Below are positions 16,652-25,394 of a stretch of 35,827 bases of DNA, piece by piece (the stretch's first letter is position 1; every line of letters starts with the position of its first letter). The notes beneath the pieces are model-generated. The model did no database searches. It saw nothing but the letters and a program-made list of their open reading frames with translations, and was not told where the DNA came from. Position numbers and translations under genes: made by a program. The stretch is taken from the NCBI GenBank assembly GCA_024279425.1, contig JAJRRO010000107.1, positions 1 through 35,827 of the forward strand. The letters run 5' to 3'. This DNA comes from Bacteroidota bacterium (GTDB lineage Bacteria; Bacteroidota; Bacteroidia; Flavobacteriales; Flavobacteriaceae).

Positions 16652-16732
16652 TTACCTTTCTATCTTCTCTGCATATAGTAAAATTCCTATTGCAATGATT
16701 CCTAACATTATAATCCACCAATAATACATCAT
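16652..16732 (-). CDS. Putative 26-residue membrane peptide
   Basis: An ORF beginning ATG-ATG encodes MMYYWWIIMLGIIAIGILLY followed by AEKIER: aromatic N terminus, one hydrophobic helix, charged C-terminal tail. That single-span layout is what a real small membrane protein looks like, and it lies in the gap between DUF302 and the Cys-rich lipoprotein on the same strand. There is no homology evidence available to me. The remaining gap 16733-16945 has only out-of-context reading frames and I see no gene in it. Confidence 0.4.
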   Translation of the reverse strand: MMYYWWIIMLGIIAIGILLYAEKIER

Positions 16733-16945
16733 GGTTAATTAATTTTATTGATTAACAAATACACTAGTGCAAATCTACTTTCAGATCCAATTTGGCTGTT
16801 ATGCTTTCTGGAAGTGGATTTTCTCTCTCTCACCGCTGCAATATTATTACGTCTTGTTCTATTCGATTTATGTTTTAATCTTATACTAAGAGAGCATTAC
16901 TTTCTTCGAAATATCTGGTTTAAACTCTAGTGAAAAACTTTAGAG

Positions 16946-17362
16946 TTATTGCAGATAGTTCTCATAGTTTTCTTTTGATTCAAAATAAGCCACATCCCCT
17001 TCTTTTTTAATCAACACTATGTACGCCTCTGTTTTGTCAATAAGCTTGCCGCTAAAAGGGTCCGTAGCCGTCCTGGCGGTCTCATTGTTGTTCAAAGCAC
17101 CTACGCACATTTCACAACAACCATAGTAGGTTTTGCCATTAACAGGAACTGGTATTTGTGGCTTACCCATATACGCGTTGTTTACCATACAGACAAGATC
17201 TTTCGGCACTTGAGACCCTACTTGATAATCTGAGGATGTTTCTGTTTTAGCTTCCTTTTGAGCCTCAACAATTGTTTCTGTAACCTCCGTTTTCTTGGTT
17301 TCTGTTTTACAGCCTATCCATACAATGGCGGTCAATACTGTAATAATTATTTGTTTTGTCAT
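16946..17362 (-). CDS. Cys-rich (TRASH/YHS-like) metal-binding lipoprotein
   Basis: 138 residues. A lipobox-type signal (TAIVWIGC) with a Glu/Lys/Thr-rich spacer anchors it in the envelope. The folded part has LVCMVNNAYMGKPQIPVP and YYGCCEMCVGALNNN, giving Cys-x23-Cys-x3-Cys, close to the TRASH/YHS metal-binding pattern. The C-terminal segment includes DPFSGKLIDKTEAYIVLI. I infer periplasmic copper or silver binding, supported by the cus operon just upstream. It starts 12 bases after the PII-like gene, so they are probably cotranscribed. Confidence 0.7.
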   Translation of the reverse strand: MTKQIIITVLTAIVWIGCKTETKKTEVTETIVEAQKEAKTETSSDYQVGSQVPKDLVCMVNNAYMGKPQIPVPVNGKTYYGCCEMCVGALNNNETARTATDPFSGKLIDKTEAYIVLIKKEGDVAYFESKENYENYLQ

Positions 17363-17374
17363 AACTTTTATTTA

Positions 17375-17599
17375 TTAATGTGAATGGCTACTGGGGCCAA
17401 GATTTCGTTCTCCGGTTCTAATCCTAACGCTGTAATCAAGGCTGCTGACATAAATCAATCCATCGCCACTTTTCCCGGTCTGTGCATGTCTTCTTAAAAC
17501 ATCTATTATTTTTTCCACATTTTCATCATCTGACTCAATTTCAATTTTGACCACTTCATTTAGCCTTTCTTTTCGAACAAATGCTTTGATTTCTTTCAT
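17375..17599 (-). CDS. PII-like protein lacking the T-loop region
   Basis: 74 residues against about 105-115 for PII/GlnB-type proteins. MKEIKAFVRKERLNEVV matches the first strand and start of helix 1. It then runs directly into KIEIESDDENVEKIIDVLRR (strand 3/helix 2), HAQTGKSGDGLIYVSSL (B-loop) and RIRTGERN (C-loop). About 40-45 residues are missing in frame: the rest of helix 1, strand 2 and the T-loop used for partner contact. The tail ends SSHSH. Full-length PII-like proteins occur in other metal-efflux operons. The codon order and lack of stops suggest it is still translated, but the fold would be unusual. ATG 17599 is preferred to TTG 17605. Confidence 0.72.
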   Translation of the reverse strand: MKEIKAFVRKERLNEVVKIEIESDDENVEKIIDVLRRHAQTGKSGDGLIYVSSLDYSVRIRTGERNLGPSSHSH

Positions 17600-17647
17600 G
17601 ATCAATAATTTTAAAAATGATATTAATTTTTATTGGTCAGTGGTCAA

Positions 17648-19510
17648 TCATTCAGTAATAGTTGATTCAGTGGTGCCACATGTCGGCATTTTACTCCCCA
17701 TATAGGGATTGGTAATTACTTCGTCCAAGCTTAGCCAGTAAGCCCCATTGTTACTGTCCGCCATAGGGCAAAATTGTTCAAAGACTTTCTGGTTAACCCC
17801 AAACAATTTCACCCCTTTTGACAGGTGAGCTGATAAATGTTTGAAATGTCCTCTTTGCTTTTCCAGATCTGATGTTTCACTAATGGATTTTGAAGAATTC
17901 TTAATCTCTGTTGAAATGGTCATCCAGTGATTATGGGCTATGGGATCGGTCAATAATTTCATGTCAACCCTTGCTATAGTTCCCAAAATCTCTTCGGCAG
18001 TTTTTTGGGCCAATTTGCCATCATCACCTACAAGTGCATCCTTTAAATCTATATATTGATCAAATACCAGTCCCAATTGCTTTTTAAACGTAGTAGATGT
18101 GGTAATTCGATCATCCATTTTGGAATGGTCCGTTGCTTCTGTCATTTTAGAATCATCCATGTTTTTCATGTTCGAATGATCGATGTTTTCAGCTTTTTTA
18201 TCATCACCCATATCCATACCACCGTGATTATGTCCGGTCATAACAACTCCTCCTTCAGGATTCATCATGCTTTTTTGTCCTACCAACTGCGCGGATGCAT
18301 CAATTCTAAAGACACCATTGGTAGCAACGACTTCACCTGCTTCCAACCCTTCCTCAACAATATAAAAATCACCCATGTCTTGGCCCATAGTGATTTCTCG
18401 GTATACAAAGGAAATGGTTTTTTCATGGGGCATTTTAACATAGACTACTGCTCTTTTGCCTGTCCAGAGCACTGCCGATTTTGGAATTATTATTGCATCT
18501 TCCATATCGGACAATTTTGCCTTAACAATGCCACTGGCATACATTTCTGGCAGAAGTTTATTAGATGGGTTGTTTAGTTCTACCCTAACCTTTGCCACCC
18601 GTGTGCTCGCTGAAACAAAAGGATCTACATAGGTGACTTTCCCTTTAAATTTTTTCCCAGGAATAGCTTGTATGGTAAATTCGATCATATCGTTGACATG
18701 TATCCAAGGAATATCCGATTCATAGGCTTCGAACATTACCCAGACCTTATTTAGATTTGCAATTTCGAATAAATTGCCCCCTGTCATGATATGATCTCCC
18801 AACTCGACATTTTTTTTCATCACATAGCCGGAATGATCCGATAGAATATCAATTTGTTCTTGTACGTTGCCAGACTTTTCTATGGCATCGATCTGAGCGT
18901 CTGATAGTTTCCATAATTTTAATTTACTACGGGATGCGGTATACAATTGTGGAAAAACATCTTTGGATTTGATAGCCTCAAAAAGTTCTTTTTGGGCGGA
19001 AATTAGATCGGGGGAGTATATTCGAACTATTTTTTGTCCTCGATATACTTTTTCCCCTGTAAAATTAACATACAAACGTTCTATACGCCCTGGGATATGA
19101 GACACTTGGGAATACATTCTTCTTTCATCCGGTTTTACCTTGCCCAACAAACGAATTTCCTTCATTGCAGCAGATTCCACTACCACGGTAGTTTGAATAT
19201 TAGCCAACTGAATGGCTTCTTCCGTAAGAACTATTTCATTAGACGCAATTTTTTCTGAAGTATCGTTGGTTGTATCCAATGGAATAAGTTCCATACCGCA
19301 AAGAGGGCAATTTCCTGGTTTGTCCATTTTTATTTGAGGATGCATGGAACAAGTCCATACCTTTGTTTCTGGATCTTGAACATATTCATGCTCGTCTTTA
19401 TTATGTGATGCTTCAGAACTTCCTCCAGAAAATAGGTTTCCGAGTAGTATACCAACAATCAAAATGCCGGCTGCAATGAGGTAATTTTTATATGTTTTCA
19501 TGTCTTTCAT
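17648..19510 (-). CDS. cusB: RND efflux periplasmic adaptor CusB, with HMBD and DUF3347
   Basis: Links the inner-membrane pump to the outer-membrane channel and hands metal to it. 620 residues, far longer than E. coli CusB (about 400). Order: membrane anchor (about 10-28); heavy-metal-binding domain VWTCSMHPQIKMDKPGNCPL-CGMELIPL (about 52-80); HlyD-like core with lipoyl and beta-barrel parts (about 95-405); a His/Met/Asp linker (GHNHGGMDMGDD, DHSNMKNMDDSKM); and a C-terminal DUF3347 domain (about 470-620) with CPMADSNNGAYWLSLDE, NPYMGSKMPTCG. The extra domains add Cys, Met and His ligands suited to Cu(I)/Ag(I). It is four bases from cusC. ATG 19510 gives MKDMKTY. Confidence 0.92.
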   Translation of the reverse strand: MKDMKTYKNYLIAAGILIVGILLGNLFSGGSSEASHNKDEHEYVQDPETKVWTCSMHPQIKMDKPGNCPLCGMELIPLDTTNDTSEKIASNEIVLTEEAIQLANIQTTVVVESAAMKEIRLLGKVKPDERRMYSQVSHIPGRIERLYVNFTGEKVYRGQKIVRIYSPDLISAQKELFEAIKSKDVFPQLYTASRSKLKLWKLSDAQIDAIEKSGNVQEQIDILSDHSGYVMKKNVELGDHIMTGGNLFEIANLNKVWVMFEAYESDIPWIHVNDMIEFTIQAIPGKKFKGKVTYVDPFVSASTRVAKVRVELNNPSNKLLPEMYASGIVKAKLSDMEDAIIIPKSAVLWTGKRAVVYVKMPHEKTISFVYREITMGQDMGDFYIVEEGLEAGEVVATNGVFRIDASAQLVGQKSMMNPEGGVVMTGHNHGGMDMGDDKKAENIDHSNMKNMDDSKMTEATDHSKMDDRITTSTTFKKQLGLVFDQYIDLKDALVGDDGKLAQKTAEEILGTIARVDMKLLTDPIAHNHWMTISTEIKNSSKSISETSDLEKQRGHFKHLSAHLSKGVKLFGVNQKVFEQFCPMADSNNGAYWLSLDEVITNPYMGSKMPTCGTTESTITE

Positions 19511-19513
19511 GTT

Positions 19514-20761
19514 TTATTTTCCTATTAAGTAATGTATAAACGCCACAGCGGCATTTTTGTCCGTTAGGGCCTTTTGATAGGCCAGTTCATATTTTAATAA
19601 CTGTCTTTCTATTCTTAATACCTCTTCAAAATCCTTTGCATTTGTGGAATACGAGGTAATCAGGATATCCAGGACCTTTTTGGCAATTTCGGATTGTTTG
19701 GCATTCAATGCGATGCGCCTGTCTCCATCACTAAAATCTTTATGTGTATTTTCATAAACAGTGCTCAGGGCATTTTTCTTGTCTTCCATTTTATACTCTT
19801 CCACTTCCTGAAAATATTGGGCTTCTTTGATCAAGGCCTTATATTTTTTTCGATATAAGGGTATTGAAATACCTACCGATGGAAATAAAAACGCATCATT
19901 ACCATTGTCTGACGCCGTTGAAGAAGGGTTTTCCCCAACAACGGTATAATTCAGGCCAATATTGAATTTGGGAAGACCTTCCTTTTTGGCTACCTCTTCT
20001 TGATTTAAAAAAGCATTCAATTTGTGTTCAATGCTCTTTATTTGATGGTTTGACGAATAGATTTCATTTAACAAATCCAATTTGTCCTGAGGTAGTTCTT
20101 CTTGCCAAAGTACATCCGGTACAACAATCTGGTCCAGGTCATCCCTGTTTAATAGATTATTGAATTTTACTTGCAGGGCATACTTTGTATCCGCAAACAG
20201 GGCCAATTGGTTTTTCAAATCGTTCAATTCGAGCTCTACCCTGAGTTCATCTACCGTTGATGCATTCCCAGCTTCAATCTTAACAAGGGACAAGCGCTTG
20301 AATACTTCGAGAATTTCGATATTCTGCTCGGTTATTTCTATGGCCTTTTCAATAAAATAATAATTGTAATACGCTGTTTTTATCTCAAAAAAGAGGTTGG
20401 ATTTTGTATTTTCAAACAGTTCGTATTTTGCATTGGCCATTTCTGTGGCCACGTCCTCCTTGGCGGTCAAAAGACCAAACCAAGGAAAACTCTGCGCCAA
20501 ATTGAAACGCCATTCTTGAGGGCCGACCCTGGTCTCTACAGGTTGGACAAAATACCCAAAAGCAATATTTGGATTGGGCAATGTACCTACTTGAGGTACT
20601 TTTTCCATTGCGGCCATATAATTATTGAACTTTGCTTTTAAGCCAGGATTATTATCGGCCGCAATCTCCAAGTAGGCCTTTAGATTTTCTTGACCAAAGA
20701 GACCAGTACCAAGCATCAATAATAGACCCAGGAAAAGAATTTTATAAGTCTTTACTTTCAT
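19514..20761 (-). CDS. cusC: TolC-family outer-membrane channel CusC
   Basis: Outer-membrane/periplasmic tunnel of the tripartite pump. About 415 residues. The signal peptide is MKVKTYKILFLGLLLMLGTG plus LFGQ. The body is mostly alpha-helical with two TolC repeats (LEIAADNNPGLKAKFNNYMA; later ALSTVYENTHKDFSDGDRRI) and ends AFIHYLIGK. PNPNIAFGYFVQPVETRVGP is the first strand region. ATG 20761 gives a clean signal peptide; ATG 20779 would overlap cusA by eight bases and add six residues. Lies between cusA and cusB, the usual flavobacterial order. Confidence 0.9.
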   Translation of the reverse strand: MKVKTYKILFLGLLLMLGTGLFGQENLKAYLEIAADNNPGLKAKFNNYMAAMEKVPQVGTLPNPNIAFGYFVQPVETRVGPQEWRFNLAQSFPWFGLLTAKEDVATEMANAKYELFENTKSNLFFEIKTAYYNYYFIEKAIEITEQNIEILEVFKRLSLVKIEAGNASTVDELRVELELNDLKNQLALFADTKYALQVKFNNLLNRDDLDQIVVPDVLWQEELPQDKLDLLNEIYSSNHQIKSIEHKLNAFLNQEEVAKKEGLPKFNIGLNYTVVGENPSSTASDNGNDAFLFPSVGISIPLYRKKYKALIKEAQYFQEVEEYKMEDKKNALSTVYENTHKDFSDGDRRIALNAKQSEIAKKVLDILITSYSTNAKDFEEVLRIERQLLKYELAYQKALTDKNAAVAFIHYLIGK

Positions 20762-20771
20762 TTTTATTAAT

Positions 20772-23700
20772 TTAAACATTACGCTTTCTTAATTGTTTCT
20801 TTAAACCTTTCTCTTTCCACATACTATATAAAACCGGCACAACGAACATCGTCATTACCTGTAAAAGCATTCCTCCAAAAGAAGGTATGGCCATGGGCAC
20901 AACAACGTCTGCTCCTTTACCAGTAGCCGTCAATACAGGCATTAACGCTATTACTGCAACCGCAGCGGTCATCATTGCAGGTCTTACACGTTTTGCTCCT
21001 GCATGTAATACTGCAGTACGAACACCTTGGACTGTGGCTGGTTTTTCTTCATCGAATACTTGTGTTAAATAGGTTCCCATAATCACACCATCATCGGTAG
21101 CTATACCGAACAAGGCGATAAAACCAACCCAAACGGCGACACTTAAATTAATGGTATGCAACTGAAATAGGTCGCGCATGTGAACACCTGAAACATCAAA
21201 GTTCAGGAACCAACCTTGGCTGTAAAGCCAAATCATGATAAAACCACCGGCAAAAGCCACGAATATTCCGGAGAAAACCATAAGGGAAGGTATTATTGAC
21301 TTAAACTGGAAGTATAAGATCAAGAGGATTACAATCAAGGAAATGGGTACAACAATCATCAAGCGTTTTGAAGCTCGAATTTGATTTTCATAATTCCCGG
21401 TAAAACGATAGGTAACGCCTGCGGGTAATACAAATTCACCATTATCAATTTTAGTTTTGATATAGGCCTGTGCTTCTTCCACAACATTGGTTTCAGCATT
21501 ACCTTCTTTCATGTCAAAAATCACATATCCCGTTAAAAATGTGTCCTCACTTTTAATTACTTGAGGTCCTCTCACATACTCTAAGGATGCCAATTCCCCT
21601 AACTCTACCTGGACTCCTGCAGGTGTAGGTATCAATATCTTTTTTATTTCATCGGGATTGTCCCTATACTCCCTGGCATATCGTACACGTACAGGGAACC
21701 GTTCCCTACCTTCTACAGTTGTGGTCAATTGTTTCCCCCCTATGGCCACAGATAATTGCATTTGCATATCTTTTACGGTCAGTCCATAACGAGACATAGC
21801 TTGCCTGTTTAACTTTATCTCCAGATAGGGCTTACCGACCACTCTATCCGCAAATACTGTAGGGGGATTTATACTGGGGACTTCTTTCAGAATATTTTCC
21901 AGTTCAAATCCTACCTTTTCGATAACCTCCAAGGTTGGACCAAACACCTTTATGCCCATTGGCGACCGCATTCCGGTTGCCAGCATAATCAAACGGGTTT
22001 GAATGGGTTGTAACTTAGGTGCAGAGGTGAGTCCAGGAAATTTGGAATGCTTAACGATCTCCTTCCAAATATCATCTGGTTTCTTGATTTTCTCACGCCA
22101 CTGTCTAAAGTTTTTTCCGTCTTCATCTTGGATAAGTTCCTCTTCTGCTATCTTTCGGAATTCATCTTTACCATAAGTATAGGTTGTCCCATCTTTTAGT
22201 ACAAAGGCATCATCATCATTTACTTTAAACCTTTCTCTATGACCATCTTCATCCAAGATATATTCAGGGATATAATTAATCGTGTTTTCAAACATAGAAG
22301 TTGGCGCTGGATCCAAGGCTGAATTTACACGACCCCATTTTCCTACTGCAGACCCTATCTCAGGTATCGAGTTCAAATGCCTATCAACACTTGCAATGAC
22401 CTCCATATTTTCAGTAATACTTGAATGCGGCATAGTGGTTGGCATCAATAAGAAAGAACCCTCATCCAATGCAGGCATAAATTCCTTTCCTATACCAGGG
22501 AAAGAGTTTTCCATAGCTACCCAAGCACTATTGGTTTTAACAAAATTGGGCATAAAGCCAAATACCTTGCCAAAGCCCAGCCATATGTTCATCCCAAATA
22601 GAACGGCAATAATTGGCAGTGTTAAAAACTTCCATTTGTTATCTAAACACCAAGCTAAAATGCTGGTATAAAAATGTACAATAGTCATTAATACACCTAA
22701 AACTACCCCAATAATGATAATTACAAAAATGAAGTTGACTATGGTTGAATTGGAGGCACCTAATGGCATCCATTCAATAGTTAGAAAATAGAGTACAATT
22801 AATATGGTTATTGCAATATTTATATAATTGGCTAATTTTTCGGAATAAGGAAGTTTTAACTTGCCATTTAGAAGCGTTCTTTCAGGAACTTGAGTAAGCA
22901 AATTATTTACTCCGTAAGCTATCAATGCTATGGCAATAAAACTTCCGTAAACGGCAACAAAAATTACACCAAATGCAATTAAAGTAATATTAAACGTTCG
23001 ACTGACGCGTTTTTTGTCAAATCTAATAGAAAATAAAACCTTTGCAATTGCCGGAAGAAAAATAATACCAATAATTAGTGATGACACTAAAGCAAAGGTT
23101 TTTGTCCATGCTAATGGCCTGAACAATTTACCCTCTGATGCTTGCATTGCAAAAACAGGTAAAAAACTCACAATTGTGGTTGCAAGAGCTGTTATAATAG
23201 CCGAGGCAACTTCAACGGTTGCTACATAAATTACCTGCACCAGCCCTTTACCCCTAACACCCTCATTCTCCGGCATTTCTAAATGCCTTATAATATTCTC
23301 TGTAAAAATAATCCCTACATCGACCATGACCCCTATGGCAATAGCGATACCTGAAAGCGCTACAATATTTGCATCTACATTAAAATATTTCATCAATATG
23401 AATGTCATCAGGACGCCGACCGGCAGCAAGGTTGAGATCAATACGGAAGCTCTAAGATTCAGCACCAGCACTATAACCACCAAAATACTTATCAATATTT
23501 CATGGGAAAGTGATGATTCCAAAGTCCCCAAGGTTTCTTGAATCAGACCAGAACGGTCATAAAAAGGTACTATGGTTATTTTGGAAACCGTTCCATCCGC
23601 TAATGTTTTAGAGGGTAGGCCAGGTGCCACTTCACTAATTTTGTCTTTAAGGTTATGGATTACTTCTTGTGGGTTAGCACCATAGCGGGCAACTACAACT

Positions 23701-24611
23701 CCACCTACAGCTTCAACACCGCTTTTGTCCAAACCGCCTCTACGACCTGCAGGCCCAAATTGAATTTTGGCCACATCCTTCAACCGTATAGGGACATTAT
23801 CTCTTACGGTAACTACACTCTCTTCTAGATCTGATAAGTTTTTTATATACCCCAAGCCTCTTACCAAATATTCGACCCTATTAAACTCCAAAGTTCTGGC
23901 CCCTATATCGAGGTTACTGTTTTTCACAGCATTCATTATCATACCAACATCCACATTGTTGGCTTTCATGGCATCGGGATCTATCTCAACTTGGTATTCC
24001 TTTAAAAAGCCACCAATGGAGGCAACTTCGGAAACACCACTCGTCGCCGTCAAATAATACCGCACATAGAAATCTTGAATGGTCCTTAGTTCTTGGGGGT
24101 CCCAACCTCCAGTTGGTTTACCGGTTTTCGGATCCCTACCTTCCAAGGTGTACCAATATACTTGGCCCAATGCGGTAGCATCCGGTCCTAGTGCAGGGCT
24201 AACATCATTAGGAACGGTACCTGGTGGCAAGGAATTTAATTTTTCGAGTATCCGTGTTCGACTCCAATAAAAATCTACATCCTCATTGAAAATGACATAT
24301 ATACTTGAGAGGCCAAAAATGGAGTTACTTCGAATGGTCTTAACGCCAGGAATACCCAATAAAGCTGTTGTAAGGGGATAAGTGATCTGATCCTCTATAT
24401 CCTGTGGTGATTGCCCCATCCACTCCGTGAATACTATTTGTTGGTTTTCCCCTATATCGGGAATAGCATCAACAGGAACAGGGTTTCTATCCATCCAGGA
24501 CAATTCCCAGTTAAAAGGGGCGGTGATTATTCCTCCAAAAATAAATGTAAGGAGCAACATAAATGTTATCAACTTATTTTCAAGAAAATAACGGATTGTT
24601 TTATTCAGCAT
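20772..24611 (-). CDS. cusA: Copper/silver RND efflux pump CusA, enlarged
   Basis: Proton-driven heavy-metal (HME) RND pump. 1,279 residues versus about 1,047 in E. coli CusA. Signature pieces: TMs with AIGVMVDVGIIFTENIIRHL (proton-relay Asp), and GIATDDGVIMGTYL near the end, with Asp where E. coli has Glu939. The three periplasmic methionines of the E. coli Cu/Ag pathway (573, 623, 672) appear conserved at about 723 (LLMPTT), 773 (TSMFENT) and 876 (IMLATGMRSP). The first two are spaced exactly 50 apart as in E. coli. The extra length is about 150 residues of added hydrophobic segments before Met723 and about 54 charged residues between 773 and 876. Substrate Cu(I)/Ag(I) is inferred from these methionines. 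Confidence 0.95.
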   Translation of the reverse strand: MLNKTIRYFLENKLITFMLLLTFIFGGIITAPFNWELSWMDRNPVPVDAIPDIGENQQIVFTEWMGQSPQDIEDQITYPLTTALLGIPGVKTIRSNSIFGLSSIYVIFNEDVDFYWSRTRILEKLNSLPPGTVPNDVSPALGPDATALGQVYWYTLEGRDPKTGKPTGGWDPQELRTIQDFYVRYYLTATSGVSEVASIGGFLKEYQVEIDPDAMKANNVDVGMIMNAVKNSNLDIGARTLEFNRVEYLVRGLGYIKNLSDLEESVVTVRDNVPIRLKDVAKIQFGPAGRRGGLDKSGVEAVGGVVVARYGANPQEVIHNLKDKISEVAPGLPSKTLADGTVSKITIVPFYDRSGLIQETLGTLESSLSHEILISILVVIVLVLNLRASVLISTLLPVGVLMTFILMKYFNVDANIVALSGIAIAIGVMVDVGIIFTENIIRHLEMPENEGVRGKGLVQVIYVATVEVASAIITALATTIVSFLPVFAMQASEGKLFRPLAWTKTFALVSSLIIGIIFLPAIAKVLFSIRFDKKRVSRTFNITLIAFGVIFVAVYGSFIAIALIAYGVNNLLTQVPERTLLNGKLKLPYSEKLANYINIAITILIVLYFLTIEWMPLGASNSTIVNFIFVIIIIGVVLGVLMTIVHFYTSILAWCLDNKWKFLTLPIIAVLFGMNIWLGFGKVFGFMPNFVKTNSAWVAMENSFPGIGKEFMPALDEGSFLLMPTTMPHSSITENMEVIASVDRHLNSIPEIGSAVGKWGRVNSALDPAPTSMFENTINYIPEYILDEDGHRERFKVNDDDAFVLKDGTTYTYGKDEFRKIAEEELIQDEDGKNFRQWREKIKKPDDIWKEIVKHSKFPGLTSAPKLQPIQTRLIMLATGMRSPMGIKVFGPTLEVIEKVGFELENILKEVPSINPPTVFADRVVGKPYLEIKLNRQAMSRYGLTVKDMQMQLSVAIGGKQLTTTVEGRERFPVRVRYAREYRDNPDEIKKILIPTPAGVQVELGELASLEYVRGPQVIKSEDTFLTGYVIFDMKEGNAETNVVEEAQAYIKTKIDNGEFVLPAGVTYRFTGNYENQIRASKRLMIVVPISLIVILLILYFQFKSIIPSLMVFSGIFVAFAGGFIMIWLYSQGWFLNFDVSGVHMRDLFQLHTINLSVAVWVGFIALFGIATDDGVIMGTYLTQVFDEEKPATVQGVRTAVLHAGAKRVRPAMMTAAVAVIALMPVLTATGKGADVVVPMAIPSFGGMLLQVMTMFVVPVLYSMWKEKGLKKQLRKRNV

Positions 24612-24617
24612 GGAAAC

Positions 24618-24721
24618 GATTATTAAGTAATTAGAAATATGAGTTGAAAAAAATCAACAAAAAACAGGGTAGCCCAGAACAATTATAGTTGTAGGGCTAT
24701 CAATACAATTACTTAATAATC
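24618..24721 (-). promoter_or_regulatory. Structured spacer between Cys/His protein and cusA
   Basis: A 15-base perfect inverted repeat, GATTATTAAGTAATT (24618-24632) with its complement (24707-24721), frames the whole intergenic region. Inside lie hairpin TAGCCC/GGGCTA (24670-24675 with 24694-24699, extended by ACAA/TTGT) and hairpin GTTGA/TCAAC (24643-24647 with 24654-24658). Read on the minus strand, the first hairpin is followed by a T-rich stretch like a terminator. The outer stem ends seven bases before the cusA ATG, so it could hide the start region. It may act as terminator, attenuator or RNA switch; the structure is seen, the role is inferred. Confidence 0.5.
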
Positions 24722-25136
24722 AAATAAGAAAAGTTTGGTCGAGTGTCTGTACATCTCGAATCAGGGGAGGTGGCGAATAGTTCTTAAAAGGAAGGATTTT
24801 AGAATCAGTTCCTTCGTAAAGTTTTATATAAGAGTAAATAAAGGAAACAACAAAGAGTTGCTGTTCTAAATCGAAATTTTCAAATGAAATTTTCAAATCT
24901 TCTTTGCCATCGAATGCCAATAATTCATCATTACAGCAATCTTTCTCCTTAACATCATCTTCTTCCGAAGTATGTTTATGTTGCTCATCCATACCACAGG
25001 ATTCTACTTCGCCAAACCAAGAGGTATCCACTAAAATATCGCCACAATAGTGACTTTCAATCGCAAATGAGAACGTTGAAAGAAGCACCAAAAGTGCCAT
25101 TAAGAAAGATGATATTTTGAAAAAATGTTTTTTCAT
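24720..25136 (-). CDS. Small Cys/His secreted protein (HYC_CC_PP family)
   Basis: 138 residues. Signal peptide MKKHFFKISSFLMALLVLLS then FSFA, so it is exported. The mature part has ESHYCGD, ESCGMDEQHKH, KDCCND and a conserved Pro-rich tail YSPPPLIRDVQTLDQTFLI. These give it the shape of the HYC_CC_PP family (His-Tyr-Cys, Cys-Cys, Pro-Pro), found in Bacteroidota near copper genes. Metal binding by its Cys and His is inferred. It lies upstream of cusA in the same direction, separated by the structured spacer, and is probably the first gene of the cus transcript. ATG 25136 is chosen because the upstream extension would place residues before the signal peptide. Confidence 0.8.
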   Translation of the reverse strand: MKKHFFKISSFLMALLVLLSTFSFAIESHYCGDILVDTSWFGEVESCGMDEQHKHTSEEDDVKEKDCCNDELLAFDGKEDLKISFENFDLEQQLFVVSFIYSYIKLYEGTDSKILPFKNYSPPPLIRDVQTLDQTFLI

Positions 25137-25253
25137 CTGAGTATACAAAACTACAAAAATATTAATATAATACTTTGTTTTAACAAAAATTTAGAATTGG
25201 GACATTGAAATTTTGTATGTGTATGATCTACGTCTCACACCCATTTTAAGAAT

Positions 25254-25267
25254 ATGATAAATATCAT
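25254..25267. promoter_or_regulatory. Candidate operator ATGATA-AA-TATCAT in divergent spacer
   Basis: A perfect six-base inverted repeat with two-base spacer in the 258-base region between the two divergent Cys/His genes. It is centred about 30 bases upstream of the plus-strand -7 box at 25290. A dimeric regulator could bind here and control both transcripts. AT-rich composition makes chance possible. Confidence 0.3.
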
Positions 25268-25289
25268 TTTATTGTTTAATAGCTGCGTT

Positions 25290-25297
25290 TACCTTTG
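25290..25297 (+). promoter_or_regulatory. -7 box of the second Cys/His protein gene
   Basis: TACCTTTG matches TAnnTTTG, 97 bases before the ATG at 25395. The nearest TTG, at 25272-25274, is only 15 bases upstream, shorter than optimal. That could suit an activator that needs the distorted spacing, as in MerR-type promoters, but MerR promoters have longer, not shorter, spacing. Confidence 0.3.
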
Positions 25298-25394
25298 AAT
25301 AAATTCTAGTCAACTCGTGCACTTGTCTAATTTATTTTAAGCAAGTTTGGTGCTTTCAAGAATTTAACGAAAAAAGAAATTTTGACTTAATAAT

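Noticed and set aside
16748-16930. A 60-residue plus-strand frame
   Set aside because: It is hydrophobic but has no motif or neighbour on that strand, and lies in a spacer of minus-strand genes.
18056-18577. A 173-residue plus-strand frame opposite cusB
   Set aside because: It is a shadow of the His/Met-rich and DUF3347 coding sequence on the other strand.
24618-24721. Reading the 15-bp inverted repeat as the ends of a MITE
   Set aside because: No target-site duplication is visible (left TGGAAAC, right AAATAAG), and its ends coincide with the stop of one gene and the start of the next, which fits an intergenic RNA structure better.
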